Below are positions 8,625 through 16,810 of a stretch of DNA of 62,127 bases, one piece after another. Origin of the DNA: Caulobacteraceae bacterium (lineage in GTDB: Bacteria; Pseudomonadota; Alphaproteobacteria; Caulobacterales; Caulobacteraceae); assembly GCA_947478785.1 (NCBI GenBank), contig CANJXI010000012.1, forward strand, positions 1-62,127, read 5' to 3'. Position 1 is the stretch's first letter. Every line of letters begins with the position of its first letter. The position numbers and the translations under genes are program-made. The notes under the pieces were generated by a model, which was not told where the DNA came from, ran no database searches, and saw only the letters and a program-made list of their open reading frames with translations.

Positions 8625-8646
8625 GGCTGAGCCGTCAGCCATGATG

Positions 8647-8982
8647 TCAGCGGGCGACGACATCCTTGGCCGGGCTCAGGTAGGCCGTGCACGCGCCGCT
8701 GAGTTCGGCGCTGAGGCGGGTCTTCGACTCGGCCCTGACGGCTTCGCGTTTGGCGCGGGCCATCTCTTCCTGGCCGTGGTCATAGATCAGCGGCGGCCGC
8801 GACCGGCCCTCGGCCTTCAGCAAGGCGTCGAGGCTGGCCGTGTCCACCGAGCCCAGGCCGACGGCCAGGCCCTTGCACCGGTTGGCGCGGAGGTAGTCCA
8901 CGTCGCTCAGTCGGTCGGAGGCGCTGGCCGCGCCCGTGACCCCAAGACCCAGGACGGTTAGCGCGAGTAAGGCGGTCTTCAT
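8647..8982 (-). CDS. small exported protein of unknown function
   Basis: 111 residues from the ATG at 8982, chosen because GGGAGAAG lies 6 bases upstream and the protein then begins with a classic signal peptide (MKTALLALTVLGLGVTGAASA, cleavage after ASA near residue 21). The mature part is helical and charged, with two cysteines (NRCKGLAVG and SGACTAYL) that could form a disulfide in the periplasm. I do not recognise the family. The gene has its own terminator (8586-8624) and is divergent from 9149-9373. Confidence 0.75.
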   Translation of the reverse strand: MKTALLALTVLGLGVTGAASASDRLSDVDYLRANRCKGLAVGLGSVDTASLDALLKAEGRSRPPLIYDHGQEEMARAKREAVRAESKTRLSAELSGACTAYLSPAKDVVAR

Positions 8983-9058
8983 CGATGCTTCTCCCTGAAG
9001 GAAACGACAAGACACCACTGACCCGGTTGGCCGCCCGGCTCAAATTAATTACCGGCAA

Positions 9059-9091
9059 CATACAGTATTACTGGATTAATATGCTGTAATG
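9059..9091. promoter_or_regulatory. AT-rich interrupted palindrome in a divergent promoter region
   Basis: CATACAGTATTA (9059-9070) and TAATATGCTGTAATG (9077-9091) are imperfect inverted copies: CAT.ACAG..TATTA on one side against TAATA.CTGT.ATG on the other, with a 6-base centre. The stretch is strikingly AT-rich for this genome. It lies between the divergent genes 8647-8982 and 9149-9373, where an operator or promoter is expected. Confidence 0.45.
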
Positions 9092-9148
9092 TTCTCACGA
9101 CTTGCTTTCCTTGCGGCTCGGGCCTCGGTCCCCTAGGTTGGGCCCCGC

Positions 9149-9373
9149 ATGCTCGAACCTCCGCCGCCAGGGCCGCCCAAGGCCATCAAGACGCCCTGCA
9201 TCCAGGTCTGCGTGGTCGATGGCGAGAGCGGCCTTTGCCTGGGCTGCTACCGGACACTCCCAGAGGTGGCCGGCTGGGCTGGGCTCTCCGAGGCCGGGCG
9301 GGAGACGATCATGGCGGAGCTTCCGGCCCGCCGCGGCCGCATCCGGCCGGAGAAGCTCTCGATGTTCGGCTGA
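9149..9373 (+). CDS. DUF1289-family small cysteine protein
   Basis: 74 residues. The family hallmark is present: TPCIQVCVVD (CxxxC) and GLCLGCYRTLPEVAGW (CxxC), the four cysteines probably binding a metal. The fold is widespread in Proteobacteria and is sometimes linked to Fe-S proteins or tRNA-modifying neighbours, but its biochemical role is unknown. The length is normal for the family. An aspartic protease gene follows about 80 bases downstream on the same strand. Confidence 0.85.
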   Translation: MLEPPPPGPPKAIKTPCIQVCVVDGESGLCLGCYRTLPEVAGWAGLSEAGRETIMAELPARRGRIRPEKLSMFG

Positions 9374-9451
9374 GGGCCGCGCTTGTTCACGGCTTGCAAA
9401 CATCCCTGGGCTAGCGTTCCCGCGAGATGGCCCCGATCGGGGTCCGGACCG

Positions 9452-9997
9452 ATGAGCACGCCGAACGTGTCGAACGCCCTGAAATTCGCGATGGTCTCGA
9501 TGGTGGCCGCCATTTCCGCGGTGGCCAGCGCCGAGGTGATGGTCGCCATGGCTCCGCGCCAGCCGACCCTGCGGGCCGCCAAGGTCGAGGCATTGATGGC
9601 GCCGCCCGCGGTCGGCGCGCGGATCGCCTTGGGGCCGGTGGCCATCGCGAAATCGGATGACGGTCATTACTGGGCCGACGGGCAGGTGAACGGGACGGGC
9701 ATCCGCTTCCTGGTGGACACCGGCGCCACCGCCGTGGCGCTCACGCCGGACGACGCCGCCCGCCTGGGCTTCGACGCCGCCCGCCTGAACTATGCCTTCC
9801 GGGTGGTCACCGCGGCCGGCGACACCCGCGCCGCCGCGGTCACCCTGGACAGCGTCGTCGTGGCCGGGGCCAGGCTCGACCATGTGGACGCCCTGGTGAT
9901 CGAGAAGGGGCTCGACACCTCGCTGCTCGGGATGACCTACCTAGGCCGCCTGACCAGCTTCCAGGCGACGCGCCAGGCGCTCGTCCTGCAGCCCTGA
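9452..9997 (+). CDS. membrane-anchored retropepsin-like aspartic protease (TIGR02281 type)
   Basis: 181 residues from the ATG at 9452, chosen because it places one hydrophobic anchor near the N terminus (FAMVSMVAAISAVASAEVMVA). The clan AA catalytic motif FLVDTGATAVALT is present (near 88-100), followed by LG(F/L)D and the distal LLGMTYLGRL. Single-domain proteases of this type must dimerise. They face the periplasm; their substrates are mostly unknown. The last 57 bases overlap the 3' end of dusA on the opposite strand, so the C terminus is encoded antisense to DusA. Confidence 0.82.
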   Translation: MSTPNVSNALKFAMVSMVAAISAVASAEVMVAMAPRQPTLRAAKVEALMAPPAVGARIALGPVAIAKSDDGHYWADGQVNGTGIRFLVDTGATAVALTPDDAARLGFDAARLNYAFRVVTAAGDTRAAAVTLDSVVVAGARLDHVDALVIEKGLDTSLLGMTYLGRLTSFQATRQALVLQP

Positions 9998-10960
9998 CAC
10001 CGCCGCCAGCGCACGGTCGATCACCTCGATGCCCGCGCCCGGCTTGACCCCCTCGACGGTGAGGATCCGCCGCCAGGTCCTGGCGCCCGGCGCGCCGTGG
10101 AACAGCCCCAGCATGTGCCGGGTCATCGCCGCCAGGTGGGTTCCCTTGGCGAGCTCGCGGGCGACGTAGGGGCGATAGCGTTCCACGGCCTCGGCGGCGC
10201 CGACGGCCTCGCCGTCGCCGAACAGGTGTGCGTCGACCGCGCCCAGGATTCCCGGCGTGTGATAGGCGGCCCGGCCCAGCATCACCCCGTCCACATGTTC
10301 CAGGTGCGCCTGCGCCTGCGCCAGCGAGCCCACGCCGCCGTTGATGACGATGGTCAGGTCCGGGCGCTCGGCCTTCAGCCGATAGACCAGCGGGTAGTCC
10401 AGCGGCGGCACGTCCCGGTTCTGCTTCGGCGACAGGCCCTTCAGCAGCGCCTTCCTGGCATGGACCACGAAATGCCGGACGCCGGCGGCCGCGCAGAGAT
10501 CGACCAGCCGGAACAGGCTCTCCTCCGGGTCCTGTTCGTCCACGCCGATGCGGCACTTCACCGTCACGGGCACAGCCACGGCGTCCGCCATGGCGGCCAT
10601 GCATTCCGCCACCAGCTCCGGCTCGCGCATCAGGCACGCCCCGAACCGGCCGGACTGCACCCGGTCGGACGGGCATCCGACGTTGAGGTTGACCTCGTTA
10701 TAGCCCTCGGCCTCCCCAATCCACGCGGCCTGGACGAGGTCCGCCGGGTCAGAGCCCCCGAGCTGCAGCGCCACCGGATGCTCGGCCGGATCAAACGCCA
10801 GCAGCCGCGCCCTGGGTCCATGCAGGATCGCGCCGGTGGTCAGCATCTCGGTGTAGAGCATGGCGCGCGAGGTCAGCGTCCGGTGCAGCACCCGGCAATG
10901 CCGGTCCGTCCAGTCCATCATCGGCGCGACGGACAATCTATGCGACTGGAATTCTTGCAC
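9941..10960 (-). CDS. dusA: tRNA-dihydrouridine(20/20a) synthase
   Basis: FMN enzyme that reduces U20/U20a in the tRNA D-loop. 339 residues, the DusA size. Seen: VAPMMDWTDRHCR (11-23) forming the FMN site, NLNVGCPSDRVQSGRFGACL (catalytic Cys in the second half), VKCRIGVD, HFVVHARKA and INGGVGS (FMN phosphate). The assigned start is GTG at 10960; upstream ribosome-binding sequence is weak, and a TTG seven codons later is an alternative. It overlaps the convergent protease gene by 57 bases. Confidence 0.93.
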   Translation of the reverse strand: MQEFQSHRLSVAPMMDWTDRHCRVLHRTLTSRAMLYTEMLTTGAILHGPRARLLAFDPAEHPVALQLGGSDPADLVQAAWIGEAEGYNEVNLNVGCPSDRVQSGRFGACLMREPELVAECMAAMADAVAVPVTVKCRIGVDEQDPEESLFRLVDLCAAAGVRHFVVHARKALLKGLSPKQNRDVPPLDYPLVYRLKAERPDLTIVINGGVGSLAQAQAHLEHVDGVMLGRAAYHTPGILGAVDAHLFGDGEAVGAAEAVERYRPYVARELAKGTHLAAMTRHMLGLFHGAPGARTWRRILTVEGVKPGAGIEVIDRALAAVSGLQDERLARRLEAGQAA

Positions 10961-11052
10961 TTTATCGTGGGCTCAACGGATAGGGCGCGGCGAGAGCGCG
11001 GGGTTCTACGCTATCACGGGGCGTTTTTCGCGGTCATCCCGGAAGACGATGG

Positions 11053-12138
11053 TCATTTCGGCCGCGGCAGGGGCCGGTAGGCCAGCCGGTCGCCGCGGGC
11101 CGAGCCCAGCCAGAGGGTGTCGCCGACCACTACGCCCGTCGTGGCCCAGCTGTAGTCGGGGTTCGGCTCGGCGTAGGCCACGGCCGAGACAGCCAGGGTC
11201 GCGGGATCCAGCCGGGCGGCGACGTAGCCGTGGTTGCACTCGGCCTGGCCCGGGCCAAACTTGCGCGGGCCGCCGCAGGCCGGTTCGTCATGCCGGTCTC
11301 CGGCGAAGATCAGCCAGTCGCCGCTCCATCCGATGTTGTCGGGCGAGAAGTCCACGCTCGCCGAGCGGCCCAGGAGCCTCGGCGCATCCCCCCGCGCGAA
11401 GGCCGAAACCGTGCGGTCCTTGTAGCTCACGACATAGAACGACCGGTCGTCGCGGGATGTCTCCACACCGTTGGGGATCGCCAGTTCGGTGCCGGGAAGC
11501 CTGCTGAAACCCGCCTGCCCGGGCGTCCACCGGTAGACCGCCCCGGTCGGTCCGTTCCCGGTCCGCGCCGCCGCGGGCAGGTCGGGGAAGAACAGCACCG
11601 TCGCCAGCACCTCCCCGTCGGAGAAGGTCGCCACCGCGTTGAAGATCAGGCCGTCCGTGGACGGGATGCAGCCGACCCACGTCAGGGTCGGCACCGACGG
11701 GCGCGCGTCGACCTCGTACACCTCGACGCCTTCCCGGGCGGTGTGGCCGACCACATGCAGCCGGTAGCGGCCATCTCCGATGGCGCGCAGGCTGAGGCCG
11801 TGGCTCTCGAACCGGGCGGGGTCCGGCGGCGTGGCGCAGGCCGGATAGGTCCGCGCGTCGCGCTGGACCCGCTGGTAAGGGCTGGTGTTCCACCTGAGCG
11901 CGGTCTTGGCGTCCGTGTCGACCAGCTTCAACCCGGCGCCCGGCTGCATGCCGCTGACGATCATCCAGCGGGTTCCCGCGATCGGCTTCAAGTCCTCCGG
12001 GCTCTCGACGCCGCAGATGAACGACAGGCCGCCGCCGGCCGCGCAGCCCCCTGTCGCCACGGCAGGCTGGGCAAGCGCCGGCGGGCCCAGCGACAGGCCG
12101 GCGGCTACGATCAGGCTCGCGAGAAACGTCCGCATCAT
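11053..12138 (-). CDS. exported protein, probable beta-propeller/SMP-30-like
   Basis: 361 residues with a signal peptide (MMRTFLASLIVAAGLSLGPPALA, cleavage near 23). Repeating short strands with PNGVETSRDDRSFYVVSY resemble the PNG metal-site segment of SMP-30/gluconolactonase propellers. Four or more cysteines in the mature part (GGCAAGG, FICGVES, YPACATP, VGCIPST) suggest disulfides and a periplasmic location. GGAGAGCC precedes the ATG at 12138. It is the last gene of the minus-strand operon starting with the Rieske oxygenase, 12 bases after the SDR, so it may hydrolyse a lactone or act on a pathway intermediate; this is inference. Confidence 0.65.
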   Translation of the reverse strand: MMRTFLASLIVAAGLSLGPPALAQPAVATGGCAAGGGLSFICGVESPEDLKPIAGTRWMIVSGMQPGAGLKLVDTDAKTALRWNTSPYQRVQRDARTYPACATPPDPARFESHGLSLRAIGDGRYRLHVVGHTAREGVEVYEVDARPSVPTLTWVGCIPSTDGLIFNAVATFSDGEVLATVLFFPDLPAAARTGNGPTGAVYRWTPGQAGFSRLPGTELAIPNGVETSRDDRSFYVVSYKDRTVSAFARGDAPRLLGRSASVDFSPDNIGWSGDWLIFAGDRHDEPACGGPRKFGPGQAECNHGYVAARLDPATLAVSAVAYAEPNPDYSWATTGVVVGDTLWLGSARGDRLAYRPLPRPK

Positions 12139-12150
12139 GGCTCTCCGCTA

Positions 12151-12942
12151 TCAGGGGTACATAAAGCCGCCGCCATTGACCATGAAGGTCATACCGGTGA
12201 GGTACGAGGCGTCGGGGCCGGCCAGGAACACCGCGACCCGGCCGCCATCGGCGTAGGCATCTCCCATGCGCCGCATCGGGTTGCGCGGCGTCGCGTCGCT
12301 CTGAAGTTCGGGGTGCTTCTGCATATAGTCGCGATAGGCATCGGTCTCGATGCCCGGGTTGATGACGTTGCAGGTGATGCCATATCGCCCCCACTCGTTG
12401 GCGGCGGTGCGCGTGAGCGCGCGGATCGCCTCCTTGGCGGCGTTGTAGGCGACGGTGCCCGCGGCGCCCCGCTGACCGTTGGATGATCCGAAATTGATGA
12501 CCCGGCCCTGGCCCGAAGCCTTGAGGTAGGGGAAGGCGGCCTTCATGAACCGGAAGCTCGCCGTGGGTCCGGTCAGCAGCGTGAAGTCCCATTCGGCGTC
12601 GCGATAGTCCTCTAGCGGCGTCGTGCCGCAGGACCCCTCGGGCGCCTCGGGCGTGCCGAAGGACTGGGCGTTGTTGACCAGGATGTCGATCCCGCCGAAC
12701 CGCTCGACCGTCCTGGCGACCGTGCGCAGGACATCGTCGTGACGGCCGACGTCGCAGGTAACCCCGATCGCCGTTCCGCCGAGCGCGGCGATCTCGGCCA
12801 GCGTCCCGTCGATCGAGCCCTGACTGCGCGAGGCGACGACCACCTTCGCGCCCTCCCGGGCGTATTCCACCGCGATCCCCCGGCCGATGCCCCGGCCTGA
12901 ACCGGTCACGATGGCGACCCTGTCCTGAAGTATGCCGGCCAC
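12151..12942 (-). CDS. SDR-family oxidoreductase
   Basis: 263-residue classical short-chain dehydrogenase. Seen: cofactor motif TGSGRGIGRG (13-22), NNAQS in place of NNAG, catalytic Ser in FGSSNGQRG, and YNAAK (Tyr-x3-Lys). ASRSQ after strand 2 suggests NADP preference. The C terminus (TGMTFMVNGGGFMYP) is typical. The start codon is GTG at 12942. It is the fifth gene of the Rieske operon, 38 bases after the flavoprotein, and probably oxidises or reduces a hydroxyl/keto intermediate. An unusual insertion (about residues 95-115, SFGTPEAPEGSCGTTPLED) lies between the NNA motif and the active site. Confidence 0.85.
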   Translation of the reverse strand: MAGILQDRVAIVTGSGRGIGRGIAVEYAREGAKVVVASRSQGSIDGTLAEIAALGGTAIGVTCDVGRHDDVLRTVARTVERFGGIDILVNNAQSFGTPEAPEGSCGTTPLEDYRDAEWDFTLLTGPTASFRFMKAAFPYLKASGQGRVINFGSSNGQRGAAGTVAYNAAKEAIRALTRTAANEWGRYGITCNVINPGIETDAYRDYMQKHPELQSDATPRNPMRRMGDAYADGGRVAVFLAGPDASYLTGMTFMVNGGGFMYP

Positions 12943-12980
12943 GGGTTCGTCTCCTCATTCCTGAGCGCGGGACCGGCTGC

Positions 12981-14120
12981 CTATCCGGCGGCCGGGTCGC
13001 CTTCGACCGTGCGCGTGAAGTTTTCGTAGGCGTCGGCGAAGTCTGTCTTGAACTGCTGGACGACGTCGGCGGAGGAGGTGACCGCCTCGATGAGGCCGAT
13101 GCCCTGGCCCATCTCGTAGGTGACGAGTTCCCGCGCGCCCGGGGAGCCGGCCTCGGCGGCCCGGTCGGCCCGGCGCAGCGCCGGCGTGCTCAGCATGGGC
13201 ATCAGCGGCAGGGGCAAGGTCTCGGGCGCACCGGGCCGGTCCCAGGCGTCATGCCAGGCGCTGCGCAACTGGCGGCAGGGCTTGCCCGTGCGGGCGCGGG
13301 AGCGGACGGTGTCGGAGGAGCGCGCCTCGACCATCTTCTCGCGCAGCACCGGACTGGTCTCCGCCTCGGTGGTGGCCAGCCAGACGCTGCCGGTCCAGAC
13401 GCCCTGGGCGCCCATGGCCATGGCGCCGGCCATCTGCTGGCCGGTCATGATCCCACCCGCGGCCAGCACCGGCGGCGCGCCGTAGGGCGCGACCGCTCGG
13501 ATCACCTCAGGCGTCAGCACCATGGTCGAGATCTCGCCGCAGTGGCCGCCCGCCTCGGTCCCCTGGGCCACCAGGATGTTCACCCCGGCCTGGGCCTGAC
13601 GCAGGGCGTGCTCCTTGGCGCCGACCAGGGCCGCCACCGGCACGCCGGCCACATGGGCGCGCTCGATCATGATCGGCGGGGCTATGCCCAGCGCATTGGC
13701 GATCAGCCGGATGGGATGGCCAAAGGCCACGGCGAGGAGTTCCTCGGCGCTGTCGGGCGCCGTCGGCGGCAGGCTCCGGCGCACCGCCTCGTCGCGTCCG
13801 AGCCGCACGCCGTGTGTCGCCAACAGGTCCACGACGAAGTCGATGTGGCGCTCGGGGATGCGGGCGACGAAATCCTCCAGCACCATGCCCGGCTGGGCCT
13901 GCTGGGTCTGCGGAAACAGGATGTCGACGCCGTAGGGTCGCCCATCCACATGGGCGTCGATCCAGGCGAGCTCCTGCTCCAACTGTTCGGGCGAGAAACT
14001 GCTGGCCCCCAGCACGCCGAACCCGCCGGCCCGGCTCACCGCCACCACGACATCGCGGCAGTGGCTGAAGGCGAACAATGGAAAGTCCACGCCCACCAGC
14101 TTGCAGACCGCGTTGTCCAT
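12981..14120 (-). CDS. nitronate monooxygenase-like FMN enzyme
   Basis: 379-residue TIM-barrel flavoprotein of the 2-nitropropane dioxygenase/NMO family. Seen: SRAGGFGVLGASS near 30-42, VAQGTEAGGHCGEI (FMN phosphate/active-site loop), and AAGGIMTGQQMAGAMAMGA with GVWTGSVWLA. Members oxidise nitronates, but many homologues in catabolic clusters act as enoyl reductases or have unknown substrates. The ATG overlaps the ligase stop codon (TGATG at 14118-14122), so it is translationally coupled to the upstream acyl-CoA ligase. That coupling points to a CoA-ester rather than a nitronate substrate, as an inference. Confidence 0.82.
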   Translation of the reverse strand: MDNAVCKLVGVDFPLFAFSHCRDVVVAVSRAGGFGVLGASSFSPEQLEQELAWIDAHVDGRPYGVDILFPQTQQAQPGMVLEDFVARIPERHIDFVVDLLATHGVRLGRDEAVRRSLPPTAPDSAEELLAVAFGHPIRLIANALGIAPPIMIERAHVAGVPVAALVGAKEHALRQAQAGVNILVAQGTEAGGHCGEISTMVLTPEVIRAVAPYGAPPVLAAGGIMTGQQMAGAMAMGAQGVWTGSVWLATTEAETSPVLREKMVEARSSDTVRSRARTGKPCRQLRSAWHDAWDRPGAPETLPLPLMPMLSTPALRRADRAAEAGSPGARELVTYEMGQGIGLIEAVTSSADVVQQFKTDFADAYENFTRTVEGDPAAG

Positions 14121-15817
14121 CAGGCCGGTCGGTTCGCGAAAACCCCACGGTCGATCTTGCCCGACGCGGTCTTGGCGAGGGCCTCGGTCCGGACATGGAT
14201 TTCACGCGGGACCTTGTAGATCGCCAGATGCTGCCGGCAGTAGGCCTTGAGATCCTCTTCCGCCAGCTCGGCCCCCGGCTCGGGCACCACGCTGACCACC
14301 AGCCGTTCGCCCAGCCGCGCGTCGGGCCGGCCATAGGCGACCACCTCGCGCACGCCGGGATGCTCGAACAGCACCCGCTCCACCTCGGCGCAGTAGATGT
14401 TCTCGCCGCCCGAGATCACCATGTTCTTCTTGCGGTCGACGATGGTGACCAGGCCCGCCTCGTCCATGAAGGCGATGTCGCCCGAGGCGCACCAGCCGTC
14501 CCGCAGCGCCTCGGCCGTCGCCTCGGGGTTTCCGATATATTCGGTCATCAGCAGGGCGCTGCTGGTCCAGAGCTCCCCGCGTTCGCCGACGTCGGCCTGC
14601 GAGCCGTCCTCCCGGCGGATCTGCAGGTTCACGGTCGGGACGGCCCAGCCGCAGGAATCGGGATTCTCGACATAGGTCGCGCCGCTGATCGAGCAGGTCC
14701 AGGCCGTCATCTCGGTCTGACCATAGGTGTTGCAGATGATGCAGCGAGGCATCTGGCTACGGATTTCCGCCACCAGGGCCGGGTTCAGCGAGGCGCCGCC
14801 GTTGACCATGTATTGGATGGCCCCGAGCGTCGAGGGACCGGCCCTCGGCGAGCGCAGCATGTCCCACAGCATGGTGGGCACGAAGCCCAGGCGCGACAGG
14901 CCGATGCGCTCGATCAGGTCGAAGGCGACGTCCACGTTCCACTTGCTCATGATGTGGATGGTGGCGCCGACGCTGATGGCGCGCACGGACGGCAGCATGC
15001 CGCTCAGGTGGAACATCGGCCCCAGGATGACCGCCGGAGAGGTCATCGACAGCCGATCCGGCGCCAGTTTCACGCCCAGCTCCTCCTCGTAGCGCATGTC
15101 CTGCAGCGCGCCCATCATCTCGCTGAGCTTCGCCCCATGGGCCAGCGCCCCGTGGCTGAGGACCGCACCCTTCGGAAAGCCGGTCGTGCCGGATGTGAAG
15201 AGGATGATCGCGCCGTCGGACGGCGCCACGGCCATGGGCTCGAACGCCAGCCCCGGCGAAGGCTCGGCCAGCGTCGCGTAGTCGGCGTCGATCCCGGCTC
15301 GCAAGGGCGTCGCGGCGGGGCCGATCACGATCCGCGGCCATGGCGGATCGGGGCTCGCCGCGGCGATGATGTCCGCCCGTCCGGCGTCCAGGATGACCAG
15401 TTCGCATTGGGCGGTGGCGATGGCCCGCAGCATCTCCTCGGCGACCCCACGGCTGTTCACCAGCGCCGCCACGCCGCCCGCCGCGGTGATCGCGATCAGG
15501 CTGACCAGCCATTCCGGCCGGTTGCTGGTCACCACGGCGACCTTCGTCCCCAGCTTCACGCCGAAGCGTTCCCGGAACGCCTTCCCCAGCGCGGCGGCCT
15601 GGGCGAACACCTCGTCGAAGGTCAGCTCAACGTCGTCCTGGACCACCATCGCCCGCGGGCCGAACCGCCTGGCCTGCTCGTAGATGGCGCAGAGCGTCCT
15701 GGGCGCGCCCTTGAAAACCGACTGCGGGCGGCCGAACACATCGACGGTCTCAAGTTCGAACGCCTTTCCCGGGCCGATCAGGCGCTCGACCAGCGGGTCC
15801 TTGAGATCTGGGTGCAC
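14120..15817 (-). CDS. acyl-CoA ligase (class I adenylate-forming)
   Basis: 565 residues. Activates a carboxylic acid as acyl-AMP, then acyl-CoA. Seen: P-loop FTSGTTGFPKGAVLSHG (about 215-231), YGQTEM (A5 motif region), ASGDIAFMDEAG with the ribose-binding Asp, DRKKNMVISGGENIYCAEVE hinge and the terminal KTASGKIDR with the catalytic Lys. Third gene of the Rieske operon: 36 bases after the amidohydrolase-fold gene and overlapping the next gene by one base. Substrate chain length or ring type cannot be read from the motifs. Confidence 0.92.
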   Translation of the reverse strand: MHPDLKDPLVERLIGPGKAFELETVDVFGRPQSVFKGAPRTLCAIYEQARRFGPRAMVVQDDVELTFDEVFAQAAALGKAFRERFGVKLGTKVAVVTSNRPEWLVSLIAITAAGGVAALVNSRGVAEEMLRAIATAQCELVILDAGRADIIAAASPDPPWPRIVIGPAATPLRAGIDADYATLAEPSPGLAFEPMAVAPSDGAIILFTSGTTGFPKGAVLSHGALAHGAKLSEMMGALQDMRYEEELGVKLAPDRLSMTSPAVILGPMFHLSGMLPSVRAISVGATIHIMSKWNVDVAFDLIERIGLSRLGFVPTMLWDMLRSPRAGPSTLGAIQYMVNGGASLNPALVAEIRSQMPRCIICNTYGQTEMTAWTCSISGATYVENPDSCGWAVPTVNLQIRREDGSQADVGERGELWTSSALLMTEYIGNPEATAEALRDGWCASGDIAFMDEAGLVTIVDRKKNMVISGGENIYCAEVERVLFEHPGVREVVAYGRPDARLGERLVVSVVPEPGAELAEEDLKAYCRQHLAIYKVPREIHVRTEALAKTASGKIDRGVFANRPA

Positions 15818-15853
15818 TGCGCTACTCCATCGCCCTCGGGCGCGGCTGGGATC

Positions 15854-16723
15854 TTAGTCGAGGTTGAAGAGGCGCGCGGCGTTCTCACGCAGGAACAGCG
15901 GCCAGACCTCGTCCTTCAGGGGCACATTCTGGAGTTCCGAGAAAATCCGGTCCAGCGTCAATCCCGCGGGGAAATAGCCGGCGTACATCACCTTCTTCGC
16001 GCCGCGATTGTTGGCGTAGTCGATGATCGCCTTGGGGTAATATTTTGGGGCGAACGCGCTCGTGCAATAGTAGAGGTTCGGGTACTTCAGCATCAGCTTG
16101 ACCGCCAGGTCTTCCCACGGCTCACCGCCGTGGCGCATGACGAACTTCAGGTCCGGGAAGAACCAGCAGACCTCGTCCACCAGTTCGACCTTCTGGGTGC
16201 GCAGCGGCAGGCGCGGGCCCGGCACGCCGACATTGACGATGATCGGCAGGTCCAGGTCGATGGCGGCGGCGTAGATCGGATACATCTCGCGATCGTCGAT
16301 CGCCACCTGCGGCATGGAAGCCGACGGGAAGTAGGTCAGGGCCTTGATGCCGTGGTCCTTCTTCGCCTGGCGGATGCGCCGCACCTCGTCCATGCCCTTG
16401 CTCGGGTCGACCGCCGTCTGGAAGAAGAAGCGGTCGGCGAAGCGTTCCTTGACCTCGGGCTGGCGGATCGCGTCGTTGATCGAGATCAGCGCCTGGCCGA
16501 CGTTGTGCTTGTCCATCTCGGCCACGATAGCGTCGGCGTAGCGGCTGGAGTCGGTCCCGAGAGAGGGCACGTTCTTGAACATGTAGCCGGCCGGCATCGC
16601 GGTCGCCTGCCCTTTCCCGTCCCGCTGCATGGCGGCCACGGCGGCGTATCCCGCCGCGTTGTGCTCGTCGGTGGGAATGCTGACCATCAGGTCGATGACG
16701 CGGACGTCTTTGGGGAAGGCCAT
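15854..16723 (-). CDS. amidohydrolase-fold (COG2159-like) protein with metal ligands replaced
   Basis: 289 residues with the overall pattern of amidohydrolase family 2 (ACMSD/LigW-like) TIM barrels, for example FPDLKFVMRHGGEPW at 188-203. The canonical metal ligands are missing: the N-terminal HxH is VIDLMVSIP (9-17), the strand-5 His is Asn or Val (IVNVG, 162-166), and the terminal FGSDWP Asp is Tyr (MYAGYFP, 246-252). Only H198 is retained. It therefore probably lacks the usual mononuclear metal site and may do metal-free chemistry or have a non-catalytic role. It is the second gene of the Rieske operon, 87 bases after the oxygenase. Confidence 0.75.
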   Translation of the reverse strand: MAFPKDVRVIDLMVSIPTDEHNAAGYAAVAAMQRDGKGQATAMPAGYMFKNVPSLGTDSSRYADAIVAEMDKHNVGQALISINDAIRQPEVKERFADRFFFQTAVDPSKGMDEVRRIRQAKKDHGIKALTYFPSASMPQVAIDDREMYPIYAAAIDLDLPIIVNVGVPGPRLPLRTQKVELVDEVCWFFPDLKFVMRHGGEPWEDLAVKLMLKYPNLYYCTSAFAPKYYPKAIIDYANNRGAKKVMYAGYFPAGLTLDRIFSELQNVPLKDEVWPLFLRENAARLFNLD

Positions 16724-16810
16724 TTAAGTCTACCTGTCTTGAAGATCCGGGCGCGGACCGGTCCAGGGCCGCGGGTGGTTGAAATAGAGCGTGCGGAAGG
16801 TCACCGGACG

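Noticed and set aside
12981..14120. Nitroalkane detoxification as the role of the NMO-like gene
   Set aside because: It is translationally coupled to an acyl-CoA ligase within a catabolic operon; the family name alone does not support a nitronate substrate.
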